64,000 bases of DNA from Flavobacterium sp. LC2016-23 (GCF_009674775.1 NZ_WKKE01000013.1:62001-126000); one strand, 5' to 3'. Counted from the stretch's first letter, positions 33,455-41,908 are shown. The notes: generated by a model not told the origin, from the sequence alone. Made by a program: numbers and translations.

Positions 33455-33814
33455 ATGGATTTGGTAAAAGAATATAACGAAAAATCACATTTCAAAAGTG
33501 CAAATGATATTTTTGAAGTTTTGGCAGAAGTTCTTATGTCAGGAACCATAAGATCTGAATATAAAAATCCTCACACCATTGAAAATAAGGAGGAATTTAA
33601 TTCTCTTATGATAAAATTTCTGGAGGATATTTTGTCTAATGATCTAGCTAATACTAAGAAAAGAAAACTGTCTGTAATAAATTTATTAGACGAATTCAAT
33701 TACAGAAATGAAATACTTCATTTAATGGCAGTTAAAAACACCTCAAAAGTTAATGAGCTTGAAAAAACATCTGAGAGAATGGGACGAAAATTTATGTCGT
33801 CTGTAAAAGAATAA
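33455..33814 (+). CDS. 119-residue partner of the ADP-ribosyltransferase
   Basis: Starts one base after the transferase stop, so translation is probably coupled. 119 residues, cytosolic, predicted all-helical (SANDIFEVLAEVLMSG, EFNSLMIKFLEDILSND, KLSVINLLDEFNYRNEILHL), with a Lys/Arg-rich end. I do not recognise a family. Its position suggests an antitoxin or immunity protein, or an accessory factor, but no homology supports that. A strong terminator follows. Confidence 0.7.
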   Translation: MDLVKEYNEKSHFKSANDIFEVLAEVLMSGTIRSEYKNPHTIENKEEFNSLMIKFLEDILSNDLANTKKRKLSVINLLDEFNYRNEILHLMAVKNTSKVNELEKTSERMGRKFMSSVKE

Positions 33815-33877
33815 TATTTTACCCGTTGTGTCCACGAGCTTCCCGCTTGTACTGACACTGGATAATTTTATAGTAAG

Positions 33878-33912
33878 AATGCACAAATGCCTTAAAAAAA
33901 CATTTGTGCATT
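33878..33912 (+). terminator. terminator of the XRE-ART operon
   Basis: AATGCACAAATG / CATTTGTGCATT perfect 12-bp stem followed by TTTTGTTTT, 64 bases past the last stop of the operon. Confidence 0.9.
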
Positions 33913-33973
33913 TTTTGTTTTAATTGCCAGTTACTTTTACGCTCACAATATTGAGTAGAACCACATTATATTG

Positions 33974-34248
33974 TTGTGGCAAATTTTATTTTTATTTTTG
34001 TTTTGCCACAAAAGTTGTGGCAATTTCAATTTTATTTTTCTTTTTGCCACAAAAAAAGCGTGGCAAAGTTTAATTTTATTTTCAGTTTGCCACAAAAATA
34101 TATTAGCTCGTGATTACATTTTTAATGTTGTGACAATTTTAGTTTTGTTTTTTATTTTGTCACAAAAAAGTGTGACAAATTTGAAATTAATTTTTGTTTT
34201 GTCACAGAAAGTGTGACAAAATTAATTTTTGTTTTCATTTTGTCACAA
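33974..34248. repeat. hairpin array 2: six hairpins, ~41-bp period, inverted relative to array 1
   Basis: Three units with arms GTGGCAAA/TTTGCCAC (left arms at 33976, 34017, 34060) and three with GTGACAAA/TTTGTCAC (left arms at 34130, 34172, 34213); in two of them (34017, 34130) the eighth pair is lost. Loops are T-rich on + (A-rich on -). Spacing is 41, 43, then a ~70-nt degenerate gap, 42 and 41. Stem changes are compensated between units. A reading frame across the array is an artefact. This fills most of the 642-bp stretch without a gene at 33815-34456. Confidence 0.9.
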
Positions 34249-34330
34249 GAAAACAGGTGTGCTAAAATGTTTATAGTAGGAGGGGAGTGGTTGAAAAATA
34301 TGCACTTTGGAAAGTAGGGTACAAAAGGAT

Positions 34331-34450
34331 GCTGTGCGAAGTCTCCGGACTTCGTACCCGTTGCTATATTCCGTATAGAATAGTTTTTACTTTTCTTTGT
34401 GGATTATGGGAGTGGGTGCGAAATTTTAATAGGGAACACTTCAGAGAGGT
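34331..34450. repeat. R1 element, right end decayed
   Basis: Intact left end GCTGTGCGAAGTCTCCGGAC, middle TTGCTATATTCCG and TTTTCTTTGTGG, then a decayed right end (GGGTGCGAAATTTTAATAGG). Confidence 0.75.
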
Positions 34451-34456
34451 AGAAAA

Positions 34457-34831
34457 TTACGAAGCCAAAACTTTTAATTTTTGCTGTTCGAACTCTTCTT
34501 GAGATAAAACACCAGAATCTAACAGATCTTTTAGTTTTTGTAAACTATTTAATTTTTCATTAAAATCATTCTTTTGTAAATGGGATGGGCTTTCTTCTTT
34601 TGAATAGGGATTATTGTTTACTACAATTGTTTGAGGTTCGTTATTTGTTGTGCAGGCCCATACTAATGAAACTATCCAACCTATGAATGTCCAACCCAAA
34701 AAGAAATTTAATATTATTATTGCAGTACGATTAGTTTTCTTTCGACTCAGTGCAATAAATGATGGTAAAAAGTAAAGTGCTAAAAAAGGAATTGCAATTA
34801 TAAGTAATTCTGGTGCTCCAATTCTTCCCAT
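34457..34831 (-). CDS. superinfection-immunity-like membrane protein with SHOCT domain
   Basis: 124 residues. Two membrane helices (about 7-26 and 36-58) carry the signature NRTAIIILNFFLGWTFIGWI followed by VSLVWACT, the pattern of the phage T4 Imm-like superinfection immunity family. A linker and a C-terminal SHOCT module follow (LNSLQKLKDLLDSGVLSQEE, FEQQKLKVLAS), a short oligomerisation/targeting motif. In phage the family blocks DNA injection by related phage; in chromosomes the role is unknown. Bounded by R1 copies on both sides. Confidence 0.85.
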   Translation of the reverse strand: MGRIGAPELLIIAIPFLALYFLPSFIALSRKKTNRTAIIILNFFLGWTFIGWIVSLVWACTTNNEPQTIVVNNNPYSKEESPSHLQKNDFNEKLNSLQKLKDLLDSGVLSQEEFEQQKLKVLAS

Positions 34832-34908
34832 AATGTTTGTTTTGATTAGTTGGTATTTTTCATTTTAGTGATTGTCTATGTAATTTTTTTGGACAACTTA
34901 ATATGTGT

Positions 34909-35057
34909 GCTGTGCGAAGTCTCTTGACTTCGTACCCGTTGCTATATTCCGTACAGAATAGTTTTTACTTTTCTTTCTGGCTTATTGGATTGGGTACGAA
35001 GTCGGGAGACTTCGCACAGCAGTCGCGACATTAAGAATGAAGGCTTCGGAAAGCTGA
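34909..35057. repeat. R1 element, complete copy
   Basis: Left end GCTGTGCGAAGTCTCTTGAC (34909), right end TACGAAGTCGGGAGACTTCG to 35020, and the tail AGTCGCGACATTAAGAATGA...; same orientation as the other copies. Confidence 0.88.
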
Positions 35058-35064
35058 GGATCAA

Positions 35065-35901
35065 TTATTTTAAATCTATTTTATTTAATTCTGCATTTAG
35101 TGATTTGCCATAATTTGAAAAATCTAAACCTAAATCTGTGATGACTATTTCTTTCCCGACAGGTCTGACTATTCGATCATCAACTAATTTATTAATAAAC
35201 TTTGTTGTTAATTTTAGCATTTCAACACTTTCAAAACTCTTTCTATTAATAAATTTATTTAAATTTGCTTTATGTAACTCTGATAACGTTTTATAAATTT
35301 CTCCGAATAATTTGTAATTCTGTTTTTTATCATTCTTTTCCATTTTATACATATTCTCAATTTCTTCTATTTTAGTTTTTAGATCGGTAATGATATTATT
35401 ACTTTGTTTTAATTTTTCTGTTAGATCTTTTAATTGTAAATCATTATTACTTTTTAACTCATTATTTAAATCTTCTAAACTTCTAATTTGATCAAGCATT
35501 TCTTGCTTATCTTTACTTCTCGACAACTTATCTTGGAGAGCTAATTCTTTATCGGCTAATTGAATTTTTAATTCTAAAGTATTGTCTTTAGTATCATAAA
35601 TTTGTTTTCTTCTTGCATTTTTCACTGAAACCAATCGGTCATCAATCCATTTCATTAAATAAGGAACACCTATACTATAAAATAGTGAAATTACGAAAGG
35701 CCACAAGTATGAAAAAAAAACTAAATATTCATGATTAATTACGATGATCCTATCTTCAATTGTTGCTGTAGAAAAAAATAAAACTGCTAGCACTCTCCAA
35801 TTATAAAAGAAAAAAGCAATCATAAAAGAACCTACAATAGGAGTTTTAAGTCTTTCTTTTGATGAATCTAGTAGATTCTTGATCAAATCAGGAAATGTCA
35901 T
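35065..35901 (-). CDS. membrane protein with long coiled coil
   Basis: 278 residues: amphipathic start SSKERLKTPIVGSFMIAFFF, two membrane helices (about 22-45 and 60-82), a coiled coil (about 100-195, rich in Lys/Glu/Leu/Asn) and a small C-terminal domain that looks like a winged helix (FINKLVDDRIVRPVGKEIVI). The RLKTPIVGSF start is shared with an uncharacterised Bacteroidota family that I associate with variable regions. It lies 79 bp downstream of the Z1 gene on the same strand; the two may work together, but the link is only positional. Confidence 0.65.
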   Translation of the reverse strand: MTFPDLIKNLLDSSKERLKTPIVGSFMIAFFFYNWRVLAVLFFSTATIEDRIIVINHEYLVFFSYLWPFVISLFYSIGVPYLMKWIDDRLVSVKNARRKQIYDTKDNTLELKIQLADKELALQDKLSRSKDKQEMLDQIRSLEDLNNELKSNNDLQLKDLTEKLKQSNNIITDLKTKIEEIENMYKMEKNDKKQNYKLFGEIYKTLSELHKANLNKFINRKSFESVEMLKLTTKFINKLVDDRIVRPVGKEIVITDLGLDFSNYGKSLNAELNKIDLK

Positions 35902-35980
35902 AACTTTTTTTTTAAATAAAAATAAGAAAAAAACAATGATTTTAAATTGTGTAAAAACATGTGTGAATTAATGTTTTTAT

Positions 35981-38146
35981 TCAGCTAATTGTCTCTCTTG
36001 CAAATACTGCGGGTCTAGAATTCTGAGGAGTCATCAATACTGGCCACCAAAATTCTGCATCTCTCCAGCCATTTTGTTTAAGACCATTTTGTTTAAGAAT
36101 AATCAAACAAGCTGTTTCGCTTGCAATATTTTTTGCAATTCTTCTGTCTGTATTACCGTCATCAGGAGCATCTGAAAATGTTAGGCCATTATTTTTTTTC
36201 CGACTCAGATTTCTATTTGTTTGTACATAGCAATAAATTTTTCCTTCCAAATCTTTATTTAGGATATTTGCTTGAAGTCTTCTAAATATTGCCTTGAATG
36301 TTATATAATCCCATTCGATACCTTTATTTTCATGTCTCTCTCCATATTCAAATGTTGAATTTATTAAATCAATCACTTTGTAAACTTTTTCAATCTCTAA
36401 TAAAAATGGTTGTTGGAAATTTCCATTTGAAGCTTCACTTAAAATATTATCAATTTCAGCAATTGTATTTTGAATATGAGTTTTGGATTTTGTTTGAAAT
36501 CCTATAGGAAGAAATCGAGAATGGGGGCTTATAGTTTGTGTTGATGTAATAAGGATTTTATTTGGGGCACATGGTCTAATTATTCCTTGAGCATCTCTTT
36601 CCACAAATACTACACTATTGTCACCATTATGAATGCCGTCTTCAAAAGCATTGCGCAAGGCTGAATCAAACTCGTGCATAGAGAGCAAAGCATTATATAT
36701 TCTATTTGAGGTATAAAGCCTCGTAACCGACATATCTTTTGAACTTCTTGCGCCATACATTCTAGAATGTTGTAGAACAGTATCTTGTTGAAATGTATTT
36801 GGATTTCTTCCATAGAAAAAACCTATTAAATTGTCAATGGTAATGCCTCTATCAAGTATTTGTCCACCAATAAAAATGTTGAATGGATTATCGAGTCTCA
36901 ATTGTCCATTTCTATCTAATAAAGCAGTAATCTGATTTTCAGAATTAATTTTTGTAACACCGACATATTTATTATTTAATACTTCAATAACTTTTGTAGA
37001 AACTTCTTTAAGAGTTAAGGAATTATCTCCATTCATGGCAATTGATTCAGCTAAATCCAAATAAGATATTTTGATTAAATCCTTTAATTCTTTGCTATTA
37101 GAGGATGCTAATTCGGTAAGACTAAATAATAAGGCTTCGACAAGCTCAATTTGCCATTGATGTATACTTTTTGTTGTAGCTGTATGAATAATAAAGCTGC
37201 ATTTATATTTTTTTTGATTTAATTCATTTTGTAGAATTCGAATTGTACCTCCAACTAGAAAATTTATAATTGCAGTTCGAAACACAAAAAGATTAGGTGT
37301 CGAGATAATATTGTTTATGTATCTTTGGTCTCTTCTATTTAAAACTTCAATCTCATTATCAGGGACTCTGATATAAAGTTTAGAATAAGGAGATTCTATA
37401 TTTTGTGATTCTTCAAAATATTGTTGTCCACCAATATAGGCGTCGTGAATTGGAACCAAAGATGTAAAAGCAGGTTTTATCGGTTCAAATATATCGCTAT
37501 TTAATTCTAATTCTCCTTGGGGTTGCAAATAAAGTGAATAAGGAGTAGCGGTTACTTGTAAAAAGCTGTAATTGTTTTCAAATCCTTGTCTTATCAAACT
37601 AATTTTTTGTGCTAGCACATTTAGAGAAATTCCACTTTGAGTATTTTGGTCTCTTTTAAATCCAACGCTTGCAAAATCTGCTTCATCGTCTACGAATAAA
37701 ACCTTCTTTTGAGCTAAATCAGGGTTATTAACAAATAGATTTACTAGGTGATCAAGATTATTTGTTTCTTTCTTTACTATAAAAATTAAGTTCTGTTGTT
37801 TTATATATGGAGTTAATGGCGGTAAACTCATAATGTCATAAACTTTTAATTCATCATTTTCAATGAATTGAAAAAAGTCATTGTCGAGACGTTTTATGGT
37901 TTGCTCGGCAAGTGCCTTAGTCCCCTTGGTGAATATGACGCAAATATTATAACCTCTGTCAAAAGCTAGTGCAATAATTCCAATAAATGTCCTTGTTTTT
38001 CCACTTTGAATTTTCCCAAGTAACATTCCAGGATCATTAAAATTTGTTCTTCTTTTTGTTAATTCATCAACTGTTTTCTCAATGCATTCTTGTAAATCAG
38101 TTGAGTAATCTTTTGATACTATAAAAGTATTATACATTTGACTCAT
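35981..38146 (-). CDS. Z1-domain ATPase (superfamily 2 helicase-like)
   Basis: 721 residues. SF2 motifs are clear: Walker A GKIQSGKT (G44-T51), DEAD-type box VDDEAD (152-157), motif III VTATP (198-202), and motif VI QHSRMYGAR in the second half. The Z1 mark GGQILDRGITI precedes motif VI. Z1 proteins occur in restriction-like and other antiphage cassettes, usually beside a methylase, MutL-like ATPase or PD-(D/E)XK nuclease. None of those is seen here. Neighbours on the same strand are a coiled-coil membrane protein downstream and a 112-residue protein upstream. Role as DNA translocase is inferred. Confidence 0.88.
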   Translation of the reverse strand: MSQMYNTFIVSKDYSTDLQECIEKTVDELTKRRTNFNDPGMLLGKIQSGKTRTFIGIIALAFDRGYNICVIFTKGTKALAEQTIKRLDNDFFQFIENDELKVYDIMSLPPLTPYIKQQNLIFIVKKETNNLDHLVNLFVNNPDLAQKKVLFVDDEADFASVGFKRDQNTQSGISLNVLAQKISLIRQGFENNYSFLQVTATPYSLYLQPQGELELNSDIFEPIKPAFTSLVPIHDAYIGGQQYFEESQNIESPYSKLYIRVPDNEIEVLNRRDQRYINNIISTPNLFVFRTAIINFLVGGTIRILQNELNQKKYKCSFIIHTATTKSIHQWQIELVEALLFSLTELASSNSKELKDLIKISYLDLAESIAMNGDNSLTLKEVSTKVIEVLNNKYVGVTKINSENQITALLDRNGQLRLDNPFNIFIGGQILDRGITIDNLIGFFYGRNPNTFQQDTVLQHSRMYGARSSKDMSVTRLYTSNRIYNALLSMHEFDSALRNAFEDGIHNGDNSVVFVERDAQGIIRPCAPNKILITSTQTISPHSRFLPIGFQTKSKTHIQNTIAEIDNILSEASNGNFQQPFLLEIEKVYKVIDLINSTFEYGERHENKGIEWDYITFKAIFRRLQANILNKDLEGKIYCYVQTNRNLSRKKNNGLTFSDAPDDGNTDRRIAKNIASETACLIILKQNGLKQNGWRDAEFWWPVLMTPQNSRPAVFARETIS

Positions 38147-38174
38147 AATTATTTGAATTTATTTATGCTGACAC

Positions 38175-38246
38175 CTTGTTGAGCGAAGTCACGCGACTTC
38201 ATACTTACAACTACCCGAAGTCGGGTTACCTCGCAAAGTGAGCGGG
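38175..38246. repeat. degenerate R1-like hairpin
   Basis: TTGAGCGAAGTCACGCGACTTC and ACCCGAAGTCGGGTTACCTCGC with a shortened middle, upstream of the Z1 gene. Confidence 0.6.
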
Positions 38247-38289
38247 TTTTAAAAGTAACATTTTGAATAGTTCGTATTAGAATATATTT

Positions 38290-38628
38290 TTATTTGTTGT
38301 CTTCTATTCCGTCCCAACAATATTCTCTAACACGTCCAGGTTTTCTTGTGTTGAATGAGCGTTTATCTTCATTAATTACTCTTTTTAGTAACCATCCTGC
38401 ATCTTTACCAGCTTGTTCAACATCTTTTGATTTTTCATATAATATGTACATTGGAGTACCTTCCCAATAAAAATTATCACCACCTAATAAATCGCGTGCA
38501 GCAAACCATTCACCTTTTCTATTTTTGCTCCAGGAATAAACAGCTCCTTGTAAATAGTCCATGATCCTTCTTTTTTCTTCTACTGAAATTCCATGAACTT
38601 CATTAATTTGAGATTTCTCTAATAACAT
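38290..38628 (-). CDS. hypothetical 112-residue protein
   Basis: 112 residues, cytosolic. A helix (SVEEKRRIMDYLQGAVYSWS) is followed by a compact motif (KNRKGEWFAARDLLGGDNFY) and QAGKDAGWLLKRVINEDKRSF. I have seen this arrangement in uncharacterised proteins near restriction and defence genes but cannot name a family. It lies upstream of, and on the same strand as, the Z1 ATPase, separated by a decayed R1 hairpin. Confidence 0.65.
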   Translation of the reverse strand: MLLEKSQINEVHGISVEEKRRIMDYLQGAVYSWSKNRKGEWFAARDLLGGDNFYWEGTPMYILYEKSKDVEQAGKDAGWLLKRVINEDKRSFNTRKPGRVREYCWDGIEDNK

Positions 38629-38860
38629 ATTTTGTTTTACATATTTCCTGCTCTAATAGCTTTACAGGTCTTGCTTACAACTCTAATTATAAAAACAAAC
38701 ATCGTATTAAATTTAAACTAATGACCGAGTAGAAATACCTGATTTTAGTGAGAATACTTTTTGCTAAAAGTAAATTCCTTTCATTAAATGCTTTTACGGA
38801 AATCCATAAAAGCCAACTCAAAACAAAAAAAAACTTAGTTCCTGATAGAAGTGACAATAA

Positions 38861-38900
38861 AAAAATGCGCAAAAAGTCAGAAAAACTTTTGCGCATTTTT
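38861..38900. terminator. terminator downstream of the 38925 gene
   Basis: AAAAATGCGCAAAAAGT / ACTTTTGCGCATTTTT long stem with T-runs both ways, 24 bases past the stop of the 129-residue gene on the minus strand. Confidence 0.85.
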
Positions 38901-38924
38901 ATTCTATAAACTAACAAATTTCAG

Positions 38925-39314
38925 TTACTCGATTTCCTTTGTCAACATCTTAAATTGTAATTTGAAGCTTTCCAGTTTAATTAAGTAGAATATAGAAAAC
39001 AATAACACCCAGGCAATAAATGTCAGAAGTAAACTGTTTAAATTGTAATTTATAAAAGTGGCATATTGGCAAAAAAAGCCAAAAAAGATAAGGAGAATAA
39101 AATTATACAAAATGGCATTTTTTAAACTCATTTTAATACAGCCCGTTAGAAAATTCCAATTGACAAGATCGTCAGAGATTATAATTTTTGAGGAATTTGA
39201 TAAATCAATGACAACATTTTGAGAAAATTCAAGGGATACAACAATAATCTGATTTTTCACTTTGTATTTGTAATTATGCTCCTCTAAGATTTTTATGATT
39301 TTATTAAGTTCCAT
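38925..39314 (-). CDS. hypothetical two-helix membrane protein
   Basis: 129 residues: a soluble N-terminal domain (about 1-60; KILEEHNYKYKVKNQIIVV, FSQNVVIDLSNSSKIIISDD, LVNWNFLTG) and two membrane helices (about 66-86 and 93-113). The pattern belongs to a small family common in flavobacterial genomes but not characterised. It has its own -7 element and terminator. Confidence 0.65.
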   Translation of the reverse strand: MELNKIIKILEEHNYKYKVKNQIIVVSLEFSQNVVIDLSNSSKIIISDDLVNWNFLTGCIKMSLKNAILYNFILLIFFGFFCQYATFINYNLNSLLLTFIAWVLLFSIFYLIKLESFKLQFKMLTKEIE

Positions 39315-39680
39315 CTTTAGATTTATTTTGGTTCTGTTTTTTTTACTATTAATTATAGGCCTATTTTCTAATTAGAAATTCAAAAATATACAATTTGTAA
39401 GTAAAGTATTAGTCGATAATCGGTTATTTGTAAGTCGAAATTCGGTTCAATCTGTTTCAGACTTTTAATTATATCGTGATTGCATTGCAATGTTTTAAGA
39501 TGTTTAGGGTATTGCTGCGACGTGTGGAGAATTCATACAACAGGGAATAGTAACGATCCTATTTCAAAAACTGTTTTGTATTTAAATGAATAAAAAAACT
39601 GCCCAAAATATTTTTCAACTTTGAGCAGTTTGCATTAACTATGCTTTAATTTAGGTGAGATTGGTTTGTTTTGAGGTGTT
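39315..39680. other. 366-bp gap, regulatory elements only
   Basis: No gene that I can support. A -7 element (TATTTTTG on minus, 39388-39381) suits the 38925 gene with a ~60-nt leader. A hairpin AACTGC...GCAGTT (about 39598-39631) lies near the end of the Gly-rich protein gene and probably terminates it. The rest is AT-rich. Confidence 0.5.
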
Positions 39681-40220
39681 TTATAATTTTTTCCATTTTC
39701 CTGTTCCGCCACCACCAATAGCCCCTGCACCAATGGCAGGGCCAACAAAACTCCCTACAATTTGTCCGTTGTATATCCAGAATACCTGAAGAATCCCACC
39801 TCCATACGAGGCTGTAAAAACTTCGAAACCCATTTTAAGATCCCCGGGAGAATTCCAGTTATCACCCCATGGACCACCGCCTCCGGCAGTTACTCCTGCA
39901 GCGCCAAATCCCCAAAAACTAGTATCAAATTGGTAGTCGCCGTCCTTGAATGTAATTATAGCATTAATACGTCCATAGACCACTCCAAATTTTACATCAA
40001 CGCTACCACCATACCACGGATTTTCAAGACTTTCATCAGGTTCCGGAATAGCATTTAGTTGTTTTTCTTCAAATTCGGCAATCTTATTCGGCAGCTCTTC
40101 TGAAGAAACCCCCAAAAGGGATTCATGAAAACGACGGTACTTCTCGAATTCTCTTTGCTGCGACACCTCAGCTCTTGATTTGTACGGAGCAATACTTTTA
40201 ACACCTTCTTTGTAATTCAT
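39681..40220 (-). CDS. Gly-rich protein, possible VapA-like beta-barrel
   Basis: 179 residues, no signal peptide. A charged helical N-terminus (about 1-65) is followed by a beta-rich domain with GGSVDVKFGVVYGRINAIIT, then FWGFGAAGVTAGGGGPWGDN, SYGGGILQVFWIYNGQIVGS and a final GAGAIGGGGTGKWK. The repeated Gly clusters and the GGGTGKW end resemble the compact beta-barrel of VapA-type virulence-associated proteins, but the match is by eye and weak. There is no obvious secretion signal; the N-terminal helical part may target it. Confidence 0.55.
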   Translation of the reverse strand: MNYKEGVKSIAPYKSRAEVSQQREFEKYRRFHESLLGVSSEELPNKIAEFEEKQLNAIPEPDESLENPWYGGSVDVKFGVVYGRINAIITFKDGDYQFDTSFWGFGAAGVTAGGGGPWGDNWNSPGDLKMGFEVFTASYGGGILQVFWIYNGQIVGSFVGPAIGAGAIGGGGTGKWKKL

Positions 40221-40656
40221 AATAAATAATTTAAGATTTTCCTACTCTATTATCAATAGGCTTTTCGGATTCCGCCTTATAATAATTTGTAATTATGAAA
40301 TATCATGTAAGTTTACTATTACTTAGTTTAAGTGGGAATAATTAAAAAAGAGGAGGCGTAAAAATTGGATTGTAGGTTCTTCCTGGCTTAAATTTGGAAT
40401 TCAAAAATAAGAAAAATTGTATTATAATTTGCTTTTTTATTATTTTATTTTTTTTAATGTGTTGTATTGTAGTGAGTTGTGTTTTTAATGCGCTTTTTTT
40501 TGTAAATGTATAAATGTTTCAATGTAAGGAGCAAAAAATGGTATTTTGGCAAATAGAATGTAACTTTTTCAAAATTTAAATACCCTATCTCTGAAACTCG
40601 GAAACAGCTCCTAAAAACACAAAAAATCAATACTAGAATTTTAAACAAAAATTTCG
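40221..40656. other. gap upstream of prfA, no recognisable gene
   Basis: AT-rich, with some GTTGT-type short repeats (about 40462-40482). No open frame with convincing composition. The prfA -7 element is at its right end. Confidence 0.5.
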
Positions 40657-40664
40657 TAAATTTG
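40657..40664 (+). promoter_or_regulatory. prfA -7 element
   Basis: TAAATTTG, 24 bp before the prfA ATG. No clear -33 box. Confidence 0.55.
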
Positions 40665-40688
40665 CACTCCAATAAAAGGAATTAGAAA

Positions 40689-41765
40689 ATGTTAGATAGA
40701 CTTCAAATAGTAAAACAACGTTTCGACGAGATTTCGGACTTAATTATCCAGCCGGATGTTATTTCGGATCAGAAACGTTATGTACAATTGAATCAAGAGT
40801 ACAAAAACCTGAAAGCATTGGCTGAAAAGCGTGATGAATACGTGCTTTTGATGGCTAATATAGATGAGGCAAACGAAATTATTGCAGACGGAAGTGATGC
40901 AGACATGACCGAAATGGCCAAAATGCAGCTGGATGAAGCAAAAGAAAGATTGCCGGAACTTGAGGAAGAAATCAAGTTTATGCTGATCCCAAAAGATCCT
41001 GAAGATGCCAAAAACGTAATGGTCGAGATTCGCGCCGGAACGGGTGGGGATGAAGCGAGTATCTTTGCAGGCGATCTTTTCAGAATGTATACCAAATATT
41101 GCGAAAACCAGGGTTGGAGAACTTCGGTAGTAGATATGAACGAAGGAACTTCGGGAGGTTTCAAAGAGGTAATCTTTGAAGTTTCGGGTGAAGATGTATA
41201 CGGAACTTTGAAGTTTGAAGCAGGAGTACACCGTGTACAACGTGTACCTCAGACCGAAACTCAGGGTCGTGTGCATACCTCGGCAGCAACGGTAATGGTT
41301 TTACCGGAAGCGGAAGAGTTTGATGTACAGATTGATATGAACGATGTTCGTGTAGATTTCTTCTGTTCGTCAGGACCTGGAGGACAATCGGTTAATACCA
41401 CGAAATCTGCGGTACGTTTAACGCACATTCCAACAGGATTGGTGGCTCAATGTCAGGATCAGAAATCACAACACAAAAACAAAGATAAGGCGCTAAACGT
41501 TTTACGTTCGCGTCTATACGAACAGGAATTGGCCAAGAAAGAAGCTGAAGATGCTACGAAACGTACATCGCAGGTAAGCTCCGGTGACCGTTCGGCTAAG
41601 ATTCGTACCTATAACTACGCTCAGGGTCGTGTAACCGATCACAGAGTTGGTCTGACACTTTACGATCTTGGTAACATTATGAATGGTGATATCCAGAAAA
41701 TTGTTGCCGAGTTACAACTGGTAAACAATATGGAGAAACTGAAGGAAGCGTCAGAGGTTTTTTAA
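40689..41765 (+). CDS. prfA: peptide chain release factor 1
   Basis: 358 residues, the usual RF1 length. The catalytic GGQ is at 231-233 in [12 protein letters not shown] (its Gln is normally methylated). The codon-recognition domain and the RF1-type ending [23 protein letters not shown] are present. It releases the peptide at UAA and UAG codons on the ribosome. Monocistronic, with its own promoter and a very strong terminator. Confidence 0.97.
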   Translation: MLDRLQIVKQRFDEISDLIIQPDVISDQKRYVQLNQEYKNLKALAEKRDEYVLLMANIDEANEIIADGSDADMTEMAKMQLDEAKERLPELEEEIKFMLIPKDPEDAKNVMVEIRAGTGGDEASIFAGDLFRMYTKYCENQGWRTSVVDMNEGTSGGFKEVIFEVSGEDVYGTLKFEAGVHRVQRVPQTETQGRVHTSAATVMVLPEAEEFDVQIDMNDVRVDFFCSSGPGGQSVNTTKSAVRLTHIPTGLVAQCQDQKSQHKNKDKALNVLRSRLYEQELAKKEAEDATKRTSQVSSGDRSAKIRTYNYAQGRVTDHRVGLTLYDLGNIMNGDIQKIVAELQLVNNMEKLKEASEVF

Positions 41766-41853
41766 TTTGAGGTGCTGAGGTACTGAGTGGCTAAGGCCCT
41801 AAGGTTTTTTAGGTTCAGAGGTGCAAAGGGACAAAGGTTCAAAGGTTTTAAAT

Positions 41854-41903
41854 AAAAAAAGAGAGAGATTATTTCACAAATGAAATAATCTCTCTCTTTT
41901 TTT
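41854..41903 (+). terminator. prfA terminator
   Basis: Perfect 23-bp stem (A-run, GAGAGAGATTATTTCA, 4-nt loop, complement, T-run). Confidence 0.9.
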
Positions 41904-41908
41904 ATTTA

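Noticed and set aside
33971..34216. 81-residue frame with repeated CHKS/ATKK-like units
   Set aside because: It is the direct translation of hairpin array 2; the repeats explain it.
34287..34502. 71-residue + strand frame
   Set aside because: Made of R1 sequence (MLCEVSGLRTRCYIP recurs in other R1 copies).
38687..38917. 76-residue minus-strand frame
   Set aside because: Starts from TTG beside and then crosses a terminator stem; no family features.
40454..40672. 72-residue minus-strand frame upstream of prfA
   Set aside because: AT-rich, overlaps the prfA promoter, biased composition and no recognisable pattern.
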